In this document: one piece after another, positions 12,753 to 24,409 of the stretch
Layout of the letters: each line of letters opens with the position of its first letter
Position numbering within the stretch: position 1 is the first letter of the stretch
Origin: Megaustenia siamemsis
Lineage: Eukaryota; Mollusca; Gastropoda; Stylommatophora; Ariophantidae
Assembly (NCBI GenBank): GCA_032433765.1
Contig: JAVIAB010000092.1
Span: forward strand, 99,463,403 to 99,527,402
Length of the DNA: 64,000 bases
Reading direction: 5' to 3'
Position numbers and translations under genes: made by a program
The notes under the pieces: model-generated
Database searches by the model: none
Told to the model about the DNA's origin: nothing
The model's input: the letters and a program-made list of their open reading frames with translations, nothing else

Positions 12753-12771
12753 CAGACACAGTGATACTTAC

Positions 12772-12900
12772 AGAAAACGGTGACTTTAAACGTTTGACTG
12801 ACATTTGGTTGGACGCCATTGTTAGCCACACACTCGTAATAGTCTCCACACATGCGAGAGATGTTGTGAATGACCAGTGACTCGCCGGACTGTCCAACAC
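12772..12900 (-). CDS. Lachesin-like Ig adhesion protein, exon encoding second half of Ig domain 2
   Basis: Minus-strand exon of 129 bp with acceptor TGTCTCTCGCAG|GTGTT and donor TTTTCT|GTAAGT. The split codon C|GT joins the previous exon in frame. The protein reads RVGQSGESLVIHNIS, then GDYYECVANNGV (second Cys of Ig2) and strand G TFKVTVF. HNIS and PNVS are sequons. There is one extra Cys (RMCGDYYEC) two residues before the conserved Asp. The exon ends in phase 1, so an Ig3 exon should follow to the left. I did not find one down to position 1. A 48-bp tandem array starts about 20 bp after the donor. Confidence 0.86.
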
Positions 12901-13044
12901 CTGCGAGAGACAGCCAGTCATAGCGACAATTCAGTGCTAAGTTAAACATTTTTCTTTAATATAATCGTGTTCTCAGTGCTTTCATGCTTAGTCTATAAAG
13001 TTGAAATAATGGTATGAGATATAAATTGTTGTTTTTGCATTTCT

Positions 13045-13098
13045 CAAGCAGAGGACAAACTAGAAGATTGAAAGAAATGCAAGATGTCACATATGAGA
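13045..13098 (+). repeat. 54-bp internal scrap of LINE family 4
   Basis: AGCAGAGGACAAACTAGAAG through CACATATGAG is identical to the reverse complement of about 11137-11190. No other part of the element is attached. Confidence 0.6.
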
Positions 13099-14225
13099 TA
13101 TAAATTCTATTGTTGTTTGTCTGTCAATTTTTCCGAGTGCTAACACATACTTCTTTGTTCTATTATTCCCTATTATCGCCTCGGAAGTTCCCCATATAAT
13201 AATATTTATGTATTATTATTTGTACCCAGTATGAGATATAAACCCGCGCCATAGCATAGGCGATCGAGTCATAACGCGGTCTGCCCTCCAGCTAGTAGTT
13301 GACCAGAACAAGTCTTTCCCACCCGGGTTGGTAATACGTTTTTAGAAAAGATTGATGTGTCTATTGAAGTACAAATCCAAATATTTATATATGTAGTTAT
13401 ATATGTAAATGTATGTGTATACGCGTGCGTTTAAATTTTAAACATTTGCTATGTATTTTCCAACGCAAGTACTTTGTATGTGTTTTTTTAATATTTACAT
13501 ATCAATGTTTGTAATTAATTTTGTGCATTTATTTACTCTTTTTGAATCGATTTCAGTATACATATATATATATATATATTCATTCACAGATAAACTGTTG
13601 TGTATTTATGTACTTATTACATGTCTTTCCGTGATTAGTATGTGCTATATGTACCAAGGTAGCAATCGATTTATCAAGTCAAATCTATTCTATCCTGTTA
13701 TATTTATGGAATAACTTTCACTACAGTCGGGGCATCCCTATATCAGCCCCACTACCGGTCCCAGCATTTCTCGAAGCGAATGCCGACTGATTGTTCTTAT
13801 AAGGTGTTAATTGTAGATACATCTGCTTTTCCCACAAAGCACTCCGGATCGACCAGACCCCTTTCCCAGTGCTAGACTTATCGGTCTCTCAATATATACA
13901 TCATTGTACCACTCGTTCTCCTCCTCTTCTATTAAAGAACGAAGAACAAACTCGGCAATAACCTCTTTGATCAAAGTCAGGCTCCACTCAGTGCCAGAGC
14001 TGCGAGCAAGCTTATTACTATTTCATCTCCTTGCACACCAACTTGACCTGGACAGTACACCCAGGTTCTCGTGCTCACTGTAGAGTCATTGAAGAGCTGC
14101 ATACACTCCTGCCTGTGACACTGTCTGTCAATCTTCTGCAGAATATTTTGCGAGCCAATCACAGCTTCTCTATAATATATATGAACTTCACAGTTCTACT
14201 CATCTTTCTCTCCATTCACCTTAAT
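13099..14225. other. No gene seen; AT-rich intron
   Basis: Intron between the 17221-17072 and 12900 exons. Short (TA)n at 13560-13579. Likewise 14475-15520 and 15773-16129 show no element. The earlier gap 11301-11879 holds only a (TA)n run near 11806-11833. Confidence 0.55.
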
Positions 14226-14228
14226 CTA

Positions 14229-14283
<55 letters not shown>

Positions 14284-14474
14284 GCCCATTCCAGTCCGTC
14301 CGCCCGCCCGCCTGTCTGTATGTCTTTTTGTATTTCTGACTGTCTGTCTATCCGTATGACTGTCTGACTGCTTGTCTGTCTGACTGCTTGTCTGTCTGAC
14401 TGCTTGTCTGTCTGACTGCTTGTCTGTCTGACTGCTTGTCTGTCTGACTGCTTGTCTGTCTGACTGCTTGTCTT
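14226..14474. repeat. (CTGT)n followed by a 16-bp array
   Basis: (CTGT)n at 14226-14284, then eight or so copies of CTGACTGCTTGTCTGT at about 14350-14474. Confidence 0.9.
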
Positions 14475-15520
14475 CTTAACTCTAATGGTTAGGTTTCTTG
14501 TTCAATCTTGTCGACAAATATGTCACACGTGTACAGAGCTGATACTTCGTCATGAAGCTCCACTTTCATCTCACTTGTCGCTACAACCTTTTTCTTAGGT
14601 TTGCTTGATATGGCACTCATTTTGGATGTCATAACTAATAGACAGTGGACATATATAACCAAACACAACAAAAATAAAGTGAAAAGAGCACAGGAAACAC
14701 ACGAGCCTAACGCAAGAGAGCCTTAGGCCCACAACAGAACGCAATTATAGACCGAATTCTTTCTTTTACTTTTGGTAGGGTCCTGTTTACCTTCCTGTGT
14801 ACTGGAAGTCTGTACGTAGAAAATCGTTCAAACTCTAGATCGAAAATCTTTCGAATTTAGGTTCGAATTCTGCAACGTTCGAATGGAGGATGTACGAGGC
14901 TTCATTGCATACTAAGGTAACCATTAATGTATTTACTAACGCGTCGTTTCAAGTTGAGTATCTGTATACTAAAGTATTGATACATTTGTCTATTTATGGT
15001 TCTAAATACAAAGTATCTATTTATATAGTATCTGATCATCGCAGTCATTCCCAAAATTATACACAATTTTGAAAAGAAATACCTCGTGTCAGTGTTTCCA
15101 TATTTGTACCACGGTGTCAATGTGCGTATATGTTTCTGAAATAATAACTACAGAGTGTCTCACTCGATACCGAACCAGGAGTAAGTTTAACTACTAAACA
15201 CTGGCTCCTCCAGTGTATACCAACACTTTCTCCAGCTGTCCTTTGCGAATTCACAAGTGCTGTACAGAAACAGTCACGAACAACAACCGTATTGTGTAGG
15301 CATCCTCACCCAAATGACATATATCAGCAGACAGGCGCACCAGGCAGGCTACGCTTCTCAGTGTCACAGGGACACACACAATGGACGCTTTCCTGTTATT
15401 CCCGCACAATGAATGATGTTCAAATGTCGGTGCAATATCTACATTGATACTAGAGCTATTGAGGAAAATACGCGTTTGGTAGCGATACTCAGTATATGTG
15501 CCTCTGTGCATTCACCATGG

Positions 15521-15772
15521 TCTATCTATATGTTGTCTGTCTATACATCTATATGTCTGTCTATATATCTATATGTCTGTCTATATATCTATATGTCTGT
15601 CTATATATCTATATGTCTGTCTGTCTATATATCTATATGTCTGTCTATATATCTATATGTCTGTCTGTCTATATATCTATATGTCTGTCTATATATCTAT
15701 ATGTCTGTCTGTCTATATATCTATATATCTGTCTGTCTATATATCTATATGCCTGTCTGTCTATATATCTAT
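15521..15772. repeat. 20/24-bp CTGTCTATATATCTATATGT array
   Basis: A 20-bp unit with optional extra CTGT. All three plus frames stay open as a result. Confidence 0.9.
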
Positions 15773-16129
15773 AGCTGTGTCACACCATTCCATATTCTTC
15801 GTACTTTTATCACATTTTCCCACAGTTTTCAGACTAGATGTAAAATTTGTGCCATGAGAACCCATAATTTTATCACACCCTCCCATTACACCATCCCATA
15901 GTTACATCACACCTTAATTTTGTTATTTATAACATATTTATTTACATATCACCATGCCATATTATTAACAAACACTGCCAGACTTTCAATACACAATTAC
16001 ATGTTTTATCACATTACCGTGTAATTATCACACAATCATATTTGTATAATTCACGACTTCATTCTCACACGTTATCAAATACGCACCTCCGGTTAATTTA
16101 TACAGCACACACCCCTATCTTCTCCCATA

Positions 16130-16860
16130 AATGTATCAAACACACACCTCTCTCCTCTCATACATGTATTACTCACACCTCTCCCAGCTTTCATACACGT
16201 ATTACACACACACCTCTCTCCTCTCATACATGTATTACACACACACCTATCTCCTCTCATACATGTATTACACACACACCTCTCTCCTCTCATACATATA
16301 TTACACACACACCTCTCTCCTCTCATACGTGTATTACACACACACCTCTCTCCTCTCATACATGTATTACACACACACCTCCCTCCTCTCATACATGTAT
16401 TACACACACACCTCCCTCCTCTCATACATGTATTACACATACACCTCTCTCCTCTCATACATGTATTACACACACACCTCCCTCCTCTCATACATGTATC
16501 AAATACACACCTCCCTCCTCTCATACATATATCAAACACACACCTCTCTTCTCTCATACATGTATCAGACATACCCTCTCTCCTGTCATACATGTATTAC
16601 AAACACCCATCCCTTCTCTCATACATGTATTACACACACCCCTCCCTCCTCTCATACATGTATTACACACACCCCTCCCTCCTCTATACATGCATTACAC
16701 ACATCCCTCCCTCCTCTCATACATGTATTACACACACCCCTCTCTCTCTTCTCATTCATGTATTACACACACCCCTGCCTTCTCTTACACAATTATCACA
16801 CACATCCCTCCCTTCCCTCACACGTGTATTACACACACACACACACGCTTCCCTCCTACA
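16130..16860. repeat. 33-bp minisatellite in the 4.2-kb intron
   Basis: About 22 units of 33 bp (TACATGTATTACACACACAC, CTCTCTCCTCTCA). Unit length is 11 codons, so frames of 370-396 codons arise and even run through the antisense of the 17221 exon. These are not genes. Confidence 0.93.
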
Positions 16861-17071
16861 CCTATATATCATCTACACCTCTTCCTTATAAATGTATTAT
16901 ATCCTTCACATTTGTTCACAGTCTACATATTTGCACCCATCAGAGATACCTTTGTTGTGACCGCCCTTCCACATACTTGTCATATTTTACACACTGTAGC
17001 CAAAAACAAACGTCTCCCTTTATCTTCAAGCTCCCCTCACAATTTTACTACGCCCCTGCCTGTAAACTCAC

Positions 17072-17221
17072 GTTCTTTCAAGCCGCTGCCTTTCTTGTGC
17101 AGTCGGTACCAGGTGACCTCAGGTGCTGGTGCTCCAGTGGCGTTGCAGAAGAGCTCCACCATCTCACCCTCAGGCTTCTCAACGTCCGTGGGCTTAGAAT
17201 GGTCAATAATCCTTGGCGGCT
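17072..17221 (-). CDS. Lachesin-like Ig adhesion protein, exon encoding first half of Ig domain 2
   Basis: Minus-strand exon of 150 bp with acceptor TTCATCTTACAG|AGCC and donor GAAAGAAC|GTGAGT. It is phase 1 on both sides. The protein begins EPPRIIDHS, the typical Ig1-Ig2 linker PPRI of lachesin-like proteins. It then has EGEMVELFCNATGAPAPEVTWY: the first Cys of Ig2, an N-glycosylation sequon (NAT) and the strand-C Trp. It ends in a basic stretch, LHKKGSGLKE. A 4.2-kb intron, mostly a 33-bp minisatellite plus LINE debris, separates it from the next exon at 12900. The frame is intact with no stop, so this is a functional exon rather than a relic as far as can be seen. Confidence 0.88.
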
Positions 17222-17499
17222 CTGTAAGATGAAGAGAATTTGTTAGCTGACAGGAAGTGACGGTATTTCTTGTTTTGTTTGTTTATGTCCCAAGAAAAGG
17301 TGACTCTACGGGTTTTTTCTAGCGTCAGACGAGAGTAATCTAACATGTCAGTGGTTATCAAACTTTTGTCTTCGTTAGTCAAATAAACAACTTTTCATTG
17401 AACACCTCTCCTTTCTATTTTTTATTTCTCTTTCAAATTACAGGGTAACCTTGCCATATTACAAAATAACTGGCACTCCCGTTTTATTGCAGGGAAATG

Positions 17500-17860
17500 T
17501 ATATTGTGTTATTTGTATACAGCCGTACAGTTTCAATTTTCCATTTTCCATCATTGGTTATAGTATGTCCCAGGTAGTTGTAGCTCTGGACTGTCTCCAG
17601 ATGTATTCCCTCAACTGTGATATTTAATTGTAGGTCTTGAGAATTTCCTTTGTTTATGATCATAGTTTTAGTCTTTTTGATAATCATATCTAGTCCATAT
17701 TTTTTGCTTGTCATTTTTATTTCATTAAGTAATTGTAGATCTTTAGGATTTTCTGCAAGTAGTACAGTATCGTCAGCATATCTTAGGTTATTGATTATAT
17801 TTCCATTAATGTGTAGGCCTGGCATCTCTATGATGTTTTTAAAGATTTACTCAGTGTGTA
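17500..17860 (-). pseudogene. LINE reverse-transcriptase fragment (family 1)
   Basis: Minus strand: MPGLHINGNIINNLRYADDT, LLAENPKDL, GLDMIIKKTKTMIINKG and YNYLGHTITNDGK. It is broken at both ends. Its upstream end meets a plus-strand RNase H fragment of another LINE at about 17870. Lies in the 26-kb intron, about 280 bp from the 17221 acceptor. Confidence 0.78.
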
Positions 17861-17877
17861 GATTGTTTTTGTACAAC

Positions 17878-18420
17878 AGTTATAAAAATAGGTACAGCGA
17901 GCTAGATGACCTAAGAACAACCATAGAGCAATTATGCAATAACTTTCAGAGAGTGATCATCCAGTGGATACCATCACACTGTTATATACCAGGAAACGAA
18001 TGCGCTGACAAACTAATAGGTAAGGAGAAAGGGAGATTACCACGCTACGATGAAGCCAAATCCATCATCAAAGGCCAGCATCATGAACAATTGAAACAAG
18101 AACACTCAAAGTATAACGAGAGGGATGGATACCTCCGACTATTAAGGAGGGATCATGTCATCATACTTCACCTACGCACTGGCCACAACACATTGAGAAA
18201 GAACATGTTCACAAAACTCAAAATATGAACTACCAGCCAAAATGCTACTAGAAAACATGGCAACAAAACATGTTCAACAGGATTGCTCCCAGTACACAGG
18301 CTTGAAGTCGACGTTGTGGCCCATACTCATCTTCCTGGAAGAGAAACTCTACGGGGCAACCGAATCACTGAAACAGATAGTTGTCTTCACAAGAAAGTCC
18401 AGAGTCCTAGTCTGAATAAG
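17878..18420 (+). pseudogene. I/Jockey-like LINE RNase H fragment (family 5)
   Basis: Plus strand: ELDDLRTTIEQLCNNFQ, IIQWIPSHCYIPGNECADKL (the last RNase H block with its His and Asp), then LRTGHNTLRKNMFTKLKI, typical of the region after RNase H in I/Jockey-type elements. It is truncated 5' at the junction with the minus-strand LINE at 17870, and 3' it loses frame. Confidence 0.72.
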
Positions 18421-18565
18421 CCATGGCCGCAGAGGTATTCCACAATAGACTGCTTGCTGCTAGTTCTGGTAGTTCTTGGTTGTTTCTTAGTCCCATGGTT
18501 GAACCTCTACCCGTAATTGTTCTGCATGGAGATTATCTTGGTCTGCCTTGTTTTATTTTACCAGA

Positions 18566-18670
18566 TTGTTTCCTTGTAAATCCAGATTGCTTCCATGTAA
18601 ATGCAGATTGTTTCCATGTAAATGCAGATTGTTTCCATGTAAATGCAGATTGTTTCCATGTAAATGCCTG
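18566..18670. repeat. 21-bp repeat
   Basis: Five copies of CAGATTGTTTCCATGTAAAT plus G, with the first ones variant. Confidence 0.9.
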
Positions 18671-18805
18671 ATAGATGATTGTTTATAAATGTCGACATAT
18701 TCATTGCATTCTATTACCTATTGGTGAACAGGCGTTGATAACTGATGTTGGTAAAAAATAGTTGCTTTCTACTGCTGCTAAATATATATTAATTTTTTTT
18801 AAACT

Positions 18806-18965
18806 GGTAAATATACATTTCACTTTATTGCTGGTAAATATACATTATTTTTTTTTACTGGTAAATATGCATTCCACTTTATTACTAGAATATATACATT
18901 TCATGTTACTACTGGTAAATATGGATTTCACTTTATTGCTGGTAAATATACGTTTTCTTAAAACA
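18806..18965. repeat. 27-bp AT-rich degenerate array
   Basis: Six units such as CTGGTAAATATACATTTCAC plus TTTATTG. Similar to the looser 27-bp pattern at 19620-19760 and the tight array at 19797. Confidence 0.75.
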
Positions 18966-19796
18966 TATTTTAGCTTGTCGTTCATGTAAGGTATAATAAC
19001 TACAGGTGGAGCAACTTAATGTTGTTAATCGATTGCTCAGAAACCAAATGGAAATAGAACTGGAAAAACTTCAACATTAAATGAGCTGGCGAGATCAGAA
19101 ACCAACCAGAGACTGCTGCATTACATTTTCCCCTGGCACATTAATGCAACAGAAGCGAGTAAAGGAAAGTGTATTTATTTTCTAATTCATGACATTTAAT
19201 TGTCTTTTGCATTGTAATACCAGGGTGGTTATATTAAGATATCAATTTCACAACCAACATTACTATTATCAACATCATTGTTTCAACATCAAGATCCTCA
19301 TATAGTGATGTTTACGACAATTTATGTGGCATTAATTTTTCTGTGGGCATTTAAACATATTCTGCGACATTTTGTTTTCCCAGACACCTCCTTCCTTAAT
19401 TATTGTGTCTTCTCTATATTTTTCTCGACATTTACTTTCCCTGATCATTCTGTTGTCAAAATATTGCAGACCGCCTGTCATTTTCTGATTTGTAAAATTT
19501 CGCAGTTTCTATATTTTAACTATTCTTTTATTCAAATATCTAATATCACTGGCAATAATGTGTGTGTGTGTGTGTGTGTGTGTTTGTGTGTGTTTGTGTG
19601 TGACAGCTGGTGAATGCAGCTTACACTTGATTACTGATAAGTGTAGTTTACACTTTAAAACTGGCATGCATTTTACTACTAGTAGGCGCACTTTACACTT
19701 TACTAATAATAAAAACACTTTATACTTTACTATAGATAAATGTGCTATACACGTTAGAGATTGAACTTATATTCTATTGATCACATTCTTTCCACT

Positions 19797-20205
19797 CTGT
19801 AACTGGGATGTGTACTTTGCACTCTGTAACTGGGATGTGCACTTTACACTCTGTAACTGGGATGTGTACTTTCCACTCTGTAACTGGGATGTGCACTTTA
19901 CACTCTGTAACTGAGATGTGCACTTTACACTCTGTAACTGGGATGTGTACTTTGCACTCTGTAACTGGGATGTGTACTTTACACTCTGTAACTGGGATGT
20001 GCACTTTACACTCTGTAACTCGGATGTGCACTTTACACTCTGTAACTGGGATGTGTACTTTGCACTCTGTAACTGGGATGTGCACTTTACACTCTGTAAC
20101 TGGGATGTGCACTTTACACTCTGTAACTGGGATGTGCACTTTACACTCTGTAACTGGGATGTGCACTTTACACTCTGTAACTGGGATGTGTACTTTGCAC
20201 TCTAC
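19797..20205. repeat. 27-bp minisatellite
   Basis: Fifteen units of CTCTGTAACTGGGATGTGCA plus CTTTACA, with TGTACTTTGCA variants. Both strands stay open. Preceded by (TG)n at 19558-19602 and degenerate relatives. Confidence 0.95.
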
Positions 20206-21141
20206 TTTTGGTAAAAAAAAAAATTACGATTTGCTTTTTGATACTGGAAAGAGAACTTTACGCTTTGCAAACTTCATTTAAAAAAAACAAAAAAACTAAA
20301 GGAATAGAAAATAATTATTCTAATTGCTCGAATAGATCTTCCTGCGATAAGCAGCGGGAAAGGGGGGGGGGGGGGAAGGGGGGGGGTGTAAAGGCACGCA
20401 TTTGCCAAGGTGCTGCAAATGCAAAGTTTATGAACAGAATGCAAAATTTAAAAAAAAAAAAATTAAGTGGTATGGTTACAAATTTACGTAAGTGAAATTA
20501 TTTATGTAAAATAAAATCAACAACTGTTATCGACTTGTCACTCAATCACGTAAAGATGTTACCATATCATTTTTTCCTGTTGTTATCATTTCATCCTTGC
20601 GATTAGTAGTGTTGCAAATAAACTGAGAACCGCTTTCGGAAAAAAAGAGCTTTTTATGTTTGTATTTGTGCCCAGACATTTATAGACTGCAAGCTGTGTT
20701 TTTCCATAGTAAGTTAATTAATGTTTGTTTGAAAATTGTTCTATTTTTGTAACAAAGGTGTTGCTTTAAGAAAAGAAAAAAAAAACTAGATGAAAATAGT
20801 TTATACCAGATTGTCTTTAAATTATTTTTATTTGTCAACATAAAATGTGCAACTTCCTTGTAAAAGATATGAGGGTATTATATTACCTTATACTGGTGAT
20901 ACCATACACCTTTGTAACTGGTGATAAATAGACCATACAATTGATTTATCAGATTACCAGTTAGTTATTTCCCTTGACAGATATTATAAAAAACTCTTTT
21001 CTGTACAAAAATTGATGGTATATCATTTATTTTCTTTAAACACGTGATGATACCAGCTGCGTTGTTTCAACAGATGGTAGGTTATACATTTTCTCATCAC
21101 GTTTTCGCTTTTTTCTTCAGCGTTCAGTGTTTAAATGGGCG
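20206..21141. other. No gene seen; homopolymer-rich
   Basis: G runs at 20359-20387 and A runs at 20214-20222 and 20449-20461, otherwise AT-rich. The gap 18966-19555 also holds nothing recognised. Confidence 0.55.
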
Positions 21142-21935
21142 CGGATGCGTTATATAGGTGGTTTACGGCAAACGTTTCGTTGTATCGGTGATTTACGGCA
21201 AGTGTTTCGTTATATAGGTGATTTACGGGAAGTGTTTCGTTATATACGTGATTTACAGCAAGTGTTTCGTTATATAGGTGATTTACGGCAAGTGTTTCGT
21301 TATATAGGTGATTTACGGCAAGTGTTTCGTTATATAGATGATTTACGGCAAGCGTTTCGTTGTATAGGTGATTTACGGCAAGCGTTTCGTTGTATAGGTG
21401 ATTTACAGCAAGTGTTTCGTTATATAGGTGATTTACGGCAAGCGTTTCGTTGTATAGGTGATTTACGGCAAGCGTTTCGTTATATAGGTGATTTACGGCA
21501 AGCGTTTCGTTATATAGGTGATTTACGGCAAGTGTTTCGTTATATAGGTGGTTTACGGCAAGCGCTTTTTTGTATAGGTGATTTACGGCAAGTGTTTCGT
21601 TATATAGGTGATTTACGGCAAGTGTTTCGTTATATAGGTGGTTTACGGCAAGCGCTTTTTTGTATAGGTGATTTACGGCAAGTGTTTCGTTATATAGGTG
21701 ATTTACGGCAAGTGTTTCGTTATATAGGTGATTTACGGCAAGTGTTTCGTTATATAGGTGATTTACGGCAAGTGTTTCGTTATATAGGTGATTTACGGCA
21801 AGTGTTTCGTTATATAGGTGATTTACGGCAAGTGTTTCGTTATATAGGTGATTTACGGCAAGTGTTTCGTTATATAGGTGATTTACGGCAAGTGTTTCGT
21901 TATATAGGTAATTTACGGCAAGCGTTTCGGATCGA
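21142..21935. repeat. 30-bp minisatellite
   Basis: About 26 units of GGTGATTTACGGCAAGTGTT plus TCGTTATATA. The last eight are identical; earlier ones vary at GTG/GCG and TATA/TGTA. Open frames of 313 (plus) and 269 (minus) codons are by-products. Confidence 0.95.
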
Positions 21936-21979
21936 CACATCCTTCTTCACGTTGTGTAAGCTTCTAATACAGAAATATA

Positions 21980-22062
21980 AAAAGTTGATTTTACACGCAT
22001 GTGACAAGATGATTTTACACGCATGTGACAAGTTGATTTTACACGCATGTGACAAGTTGATA
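21980..22062. repeat. 24-bp repeat, three copies
   Basis: TTTTACACGCATGTGACAAG plus TTGA or ATGA, three times. Confidence 0.85.
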
Positions 22063-22240
22063 AGTTAACAGTCAAGGAAATTTGATACCTTCAACAAACG
22101 ACATATCACTTAATTTTTTTTACTATAATTTCTTTCTGCCTCTCTCTTTCTCTCTCTCTCTCTATTCACTTCCACTTATACCCCTTCTATTGTCAAGAGA
22201 GTTACAATGCTCCAGTTCTCGCCCTTATGCCTACCTCAGT

Positions 22241-22373
22241 TATTGTTAATTTGTGTTGTAGAGTTTCTCGAATGTTTTCAGTCCATCCTACTCTAGGTCT
22301 ACCACGGCCTTCCAACTCCTCTTTTAGTATATGTTTTGTATGAGATAGAATCCCTTGCAATTCTTTCCATTCA
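22241..22373 (-). pseudogene. LINE 3' fragment, inverted arm 1
   Basis: Near-exact reverse complement of 22573-22710, running from TTATTGTTAATTTGTG to AATTCTTTCCAT and differing by a small indel. The two copies face each other across about 200 bp. Confidence 0.75.
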
Positions 22374-22572
22374 AGAACATATTTCGGTTTTTATTTTTGT
22401 CTCTGTTGTGTAGCTCAGATTCGATAATACTCTTTCTACAAGACCTATATCACTTGTTTTCTATTATTTACACAATTAAGGAATGTTTCCTTCACCATCA
22501 TCACTGACGTCATAGTCATTGGCATCATCTCATTGGATATACTCAAGGGCGGGGGAGAGTATTTCCCTTTGC

Positions 22573-22800
22573 ATGGAAAAAGAATTGCAAGGGATTCTAT
22601 CTCATACAAAACATATACTAAAAGAGGAGTTGGAAGGCCGTGGTAGACCTAGAGTAGGATGGACTGAAAACATTCGAGAAACTCTACAACACAAATTAAC
22701 AATAATCTATGTCAACCTGCACCATCAAAGCAAGAAACAGAGTAGAATGGCGATCCATGGTAGCCAACCTTCGTTGTGGAGAAGGCACACGATGATGATG
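22573..22800 (+). pseudogene. LINE 3' end (family 1), inverted arm 2
   Basis: Plus strand: KEELEGRGRPRVGWTENIRE, then NLHHQSKKQSRMAIHGSQPS and RRRHT-like residues, with an ATGATGATGAT 3' tail at about 22789-22800. The first 135 bp are repeated in inverse orientation at 22241-22373. Confidence 0.72.
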
Positions 22801-23074
22801 ATTCCTATATTCAGCACACTTGTTGAACTCTCTCCACGACAGTCTGTTAAGCGACGTAATATTCTTTGTCGTCATTGTTCTGTTTCATGTTTCCCGTCGA
22901 TATTTCCAGCTACAATATTTTAAAACTTTCATTTATTCATGACGTAATCCAATACAGTTTTTTTTTTAATTAGATGTGTTTCAAAGTTTAATTTTCTTTA
23001 CAGGCTTCTTTCTAGTTGTCTTCATGACTGCTTTTAGCTGTCTCTAGTTCTCTCACCGTTTCAAGTATCCGTCG

Positions 23075-23420
23075 AAATTGTAACTAACGAAGAGTTAAAG
23101 TCAGAAGCAATAGCCAGAACCGCACATGCAATGACAGCGCTGACAAGACTATACCACATGTGGATAAGTAAAATCACCACCAAATGAACAAAGGTAAGAT
23201 TATTACGAACTGCAGTGACACCGGCATTTCAATACGCCTACTGGAGACTGCTGCTCTTGAAAAAAAAAACACAGGTTCTTGAGATGGTATATAAATAGCT
23301 TATACAGATCATATCATTAATGATAAACTTCCGTTTCTAAGATGGCGGATCTGGTCCGCGTTCTCTCAATCGCTGCAGAAAGTGCATTCGATATCTGATT
23401 AATTTCGGTTCTCCATCGCA
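23075..23420 (+). pseudogene. Degenerate LINE thumb region
   Basis: Plus strand: TNEELKSEAIARTAHAMTAL, RLYHMWISKI, then LLRTAVTPAFQYAYW, which resembles the KI.LLR.LV...LLYG.E.W stretch of non-LTR RT proteins. Stops and frameshifts follow. Confidence 0.5.
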
Positions 23421-24409
23421 CTCCTATGCGTTAAAGTCAAGATGATGATATACTTATAACATCTGCGCCGATAAAATAATGTCGTACGCCAGCAATATTC
23501 CACTTTCGAGAAATCAAGTGTTGTGAATGCGACCTTCCATCGTCTAGGCTTGTTCTGCGCTTTACGTCCCATTGGTACTGTTCATGACCGTTGTTGGATT
23601 TGCTTGACGCAAGTTATTTATATGTTCTCATTAATGTGAAATCGGGCAGATGGTGCTCGTAAACCTGGGAGGGCCGACCATCTAGGGGCAGAATCCCCCT
23701 ACAGAAAAGATCATCTGCTGCCTTGCAGGAAGATTGGGGACAATCAAAGGCTAAGGAATGCAAACCTGAATAAAATGCTGGCTGAAATCGGATGCACTGG
23801 GCCACTGGCGCAGAACACAGTGCAACGTTTTAACAGGTGTTCAATCAGAGTGGATCTGGCAGACTCTAATTGTGATGTTCTGCTAGTGGGGGCGATCAAC
23901 ACACTTAACCTGACAGAATGAAGTAGTGGATAATTAGGGGTGTTAGAAGGAGAGGCTATTAGGGGTACAAAAGGTCAAAAGGTGAAGGTGAGAGATAGCC
24001 GTAAACATGTAGTAACTCATTGTCCACGTGAAATGACATGATTAGGTGAGCGTCTCGAAAAACACGAGGTTTGAAAACGAGACAAAGATTCAGTTAGAGA
24101 ATTTTAGTTGGTTGAAATAGTCATTCGAGAGATGTGCGAGAAGCTGTGCGGACGGACGTGTCAAGTTTGACAACCCGGTACCGAGAGCATTATGTTAGTA
24201 GGAAAAAGGAACAGAATGTTAGAAATTAGATTTCAATGTAGGAATGACAGTAAGTAAAAGAAACGTGTGATAGAGATAGAAGAATATTTCATGGACTTAG
24301 GAAACTGTGCTAGAAATAGTTGTGATTTAATTCAATAAGGTGTGTGTAGAGTAGGGGAGTTAATTAGAGTTTAGTAGCACAACGAGGACAGTAGTAGGAA
24401 CTCGGTAGA
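23421..24409. other. No gene seen
   Basis: Unique-looking sequence leading into diverged 111-bp units. Part of 23614-23870 is GC-richer and may be an old mobile-element piece, but no motif identifies it. Confidence 0.5.

Noticed and set aside
16042..17246. 396- and 371-codon plus frames, Thr/His/Ser-rich
   Set aside because: 33-bp array read-through that continues by chance across the antisense of a real exon.
17650..18228. 192-codon plus frame as one gene
   Set aside because: First part is antisense of a LINE RT, second part is RNase H of another LINE; the frame joins them by chance.
21127..22068. 313-codon plus and 269-codon minus frames
   Set aside because: 30-bp array; both strands open, typical of period artefacts.
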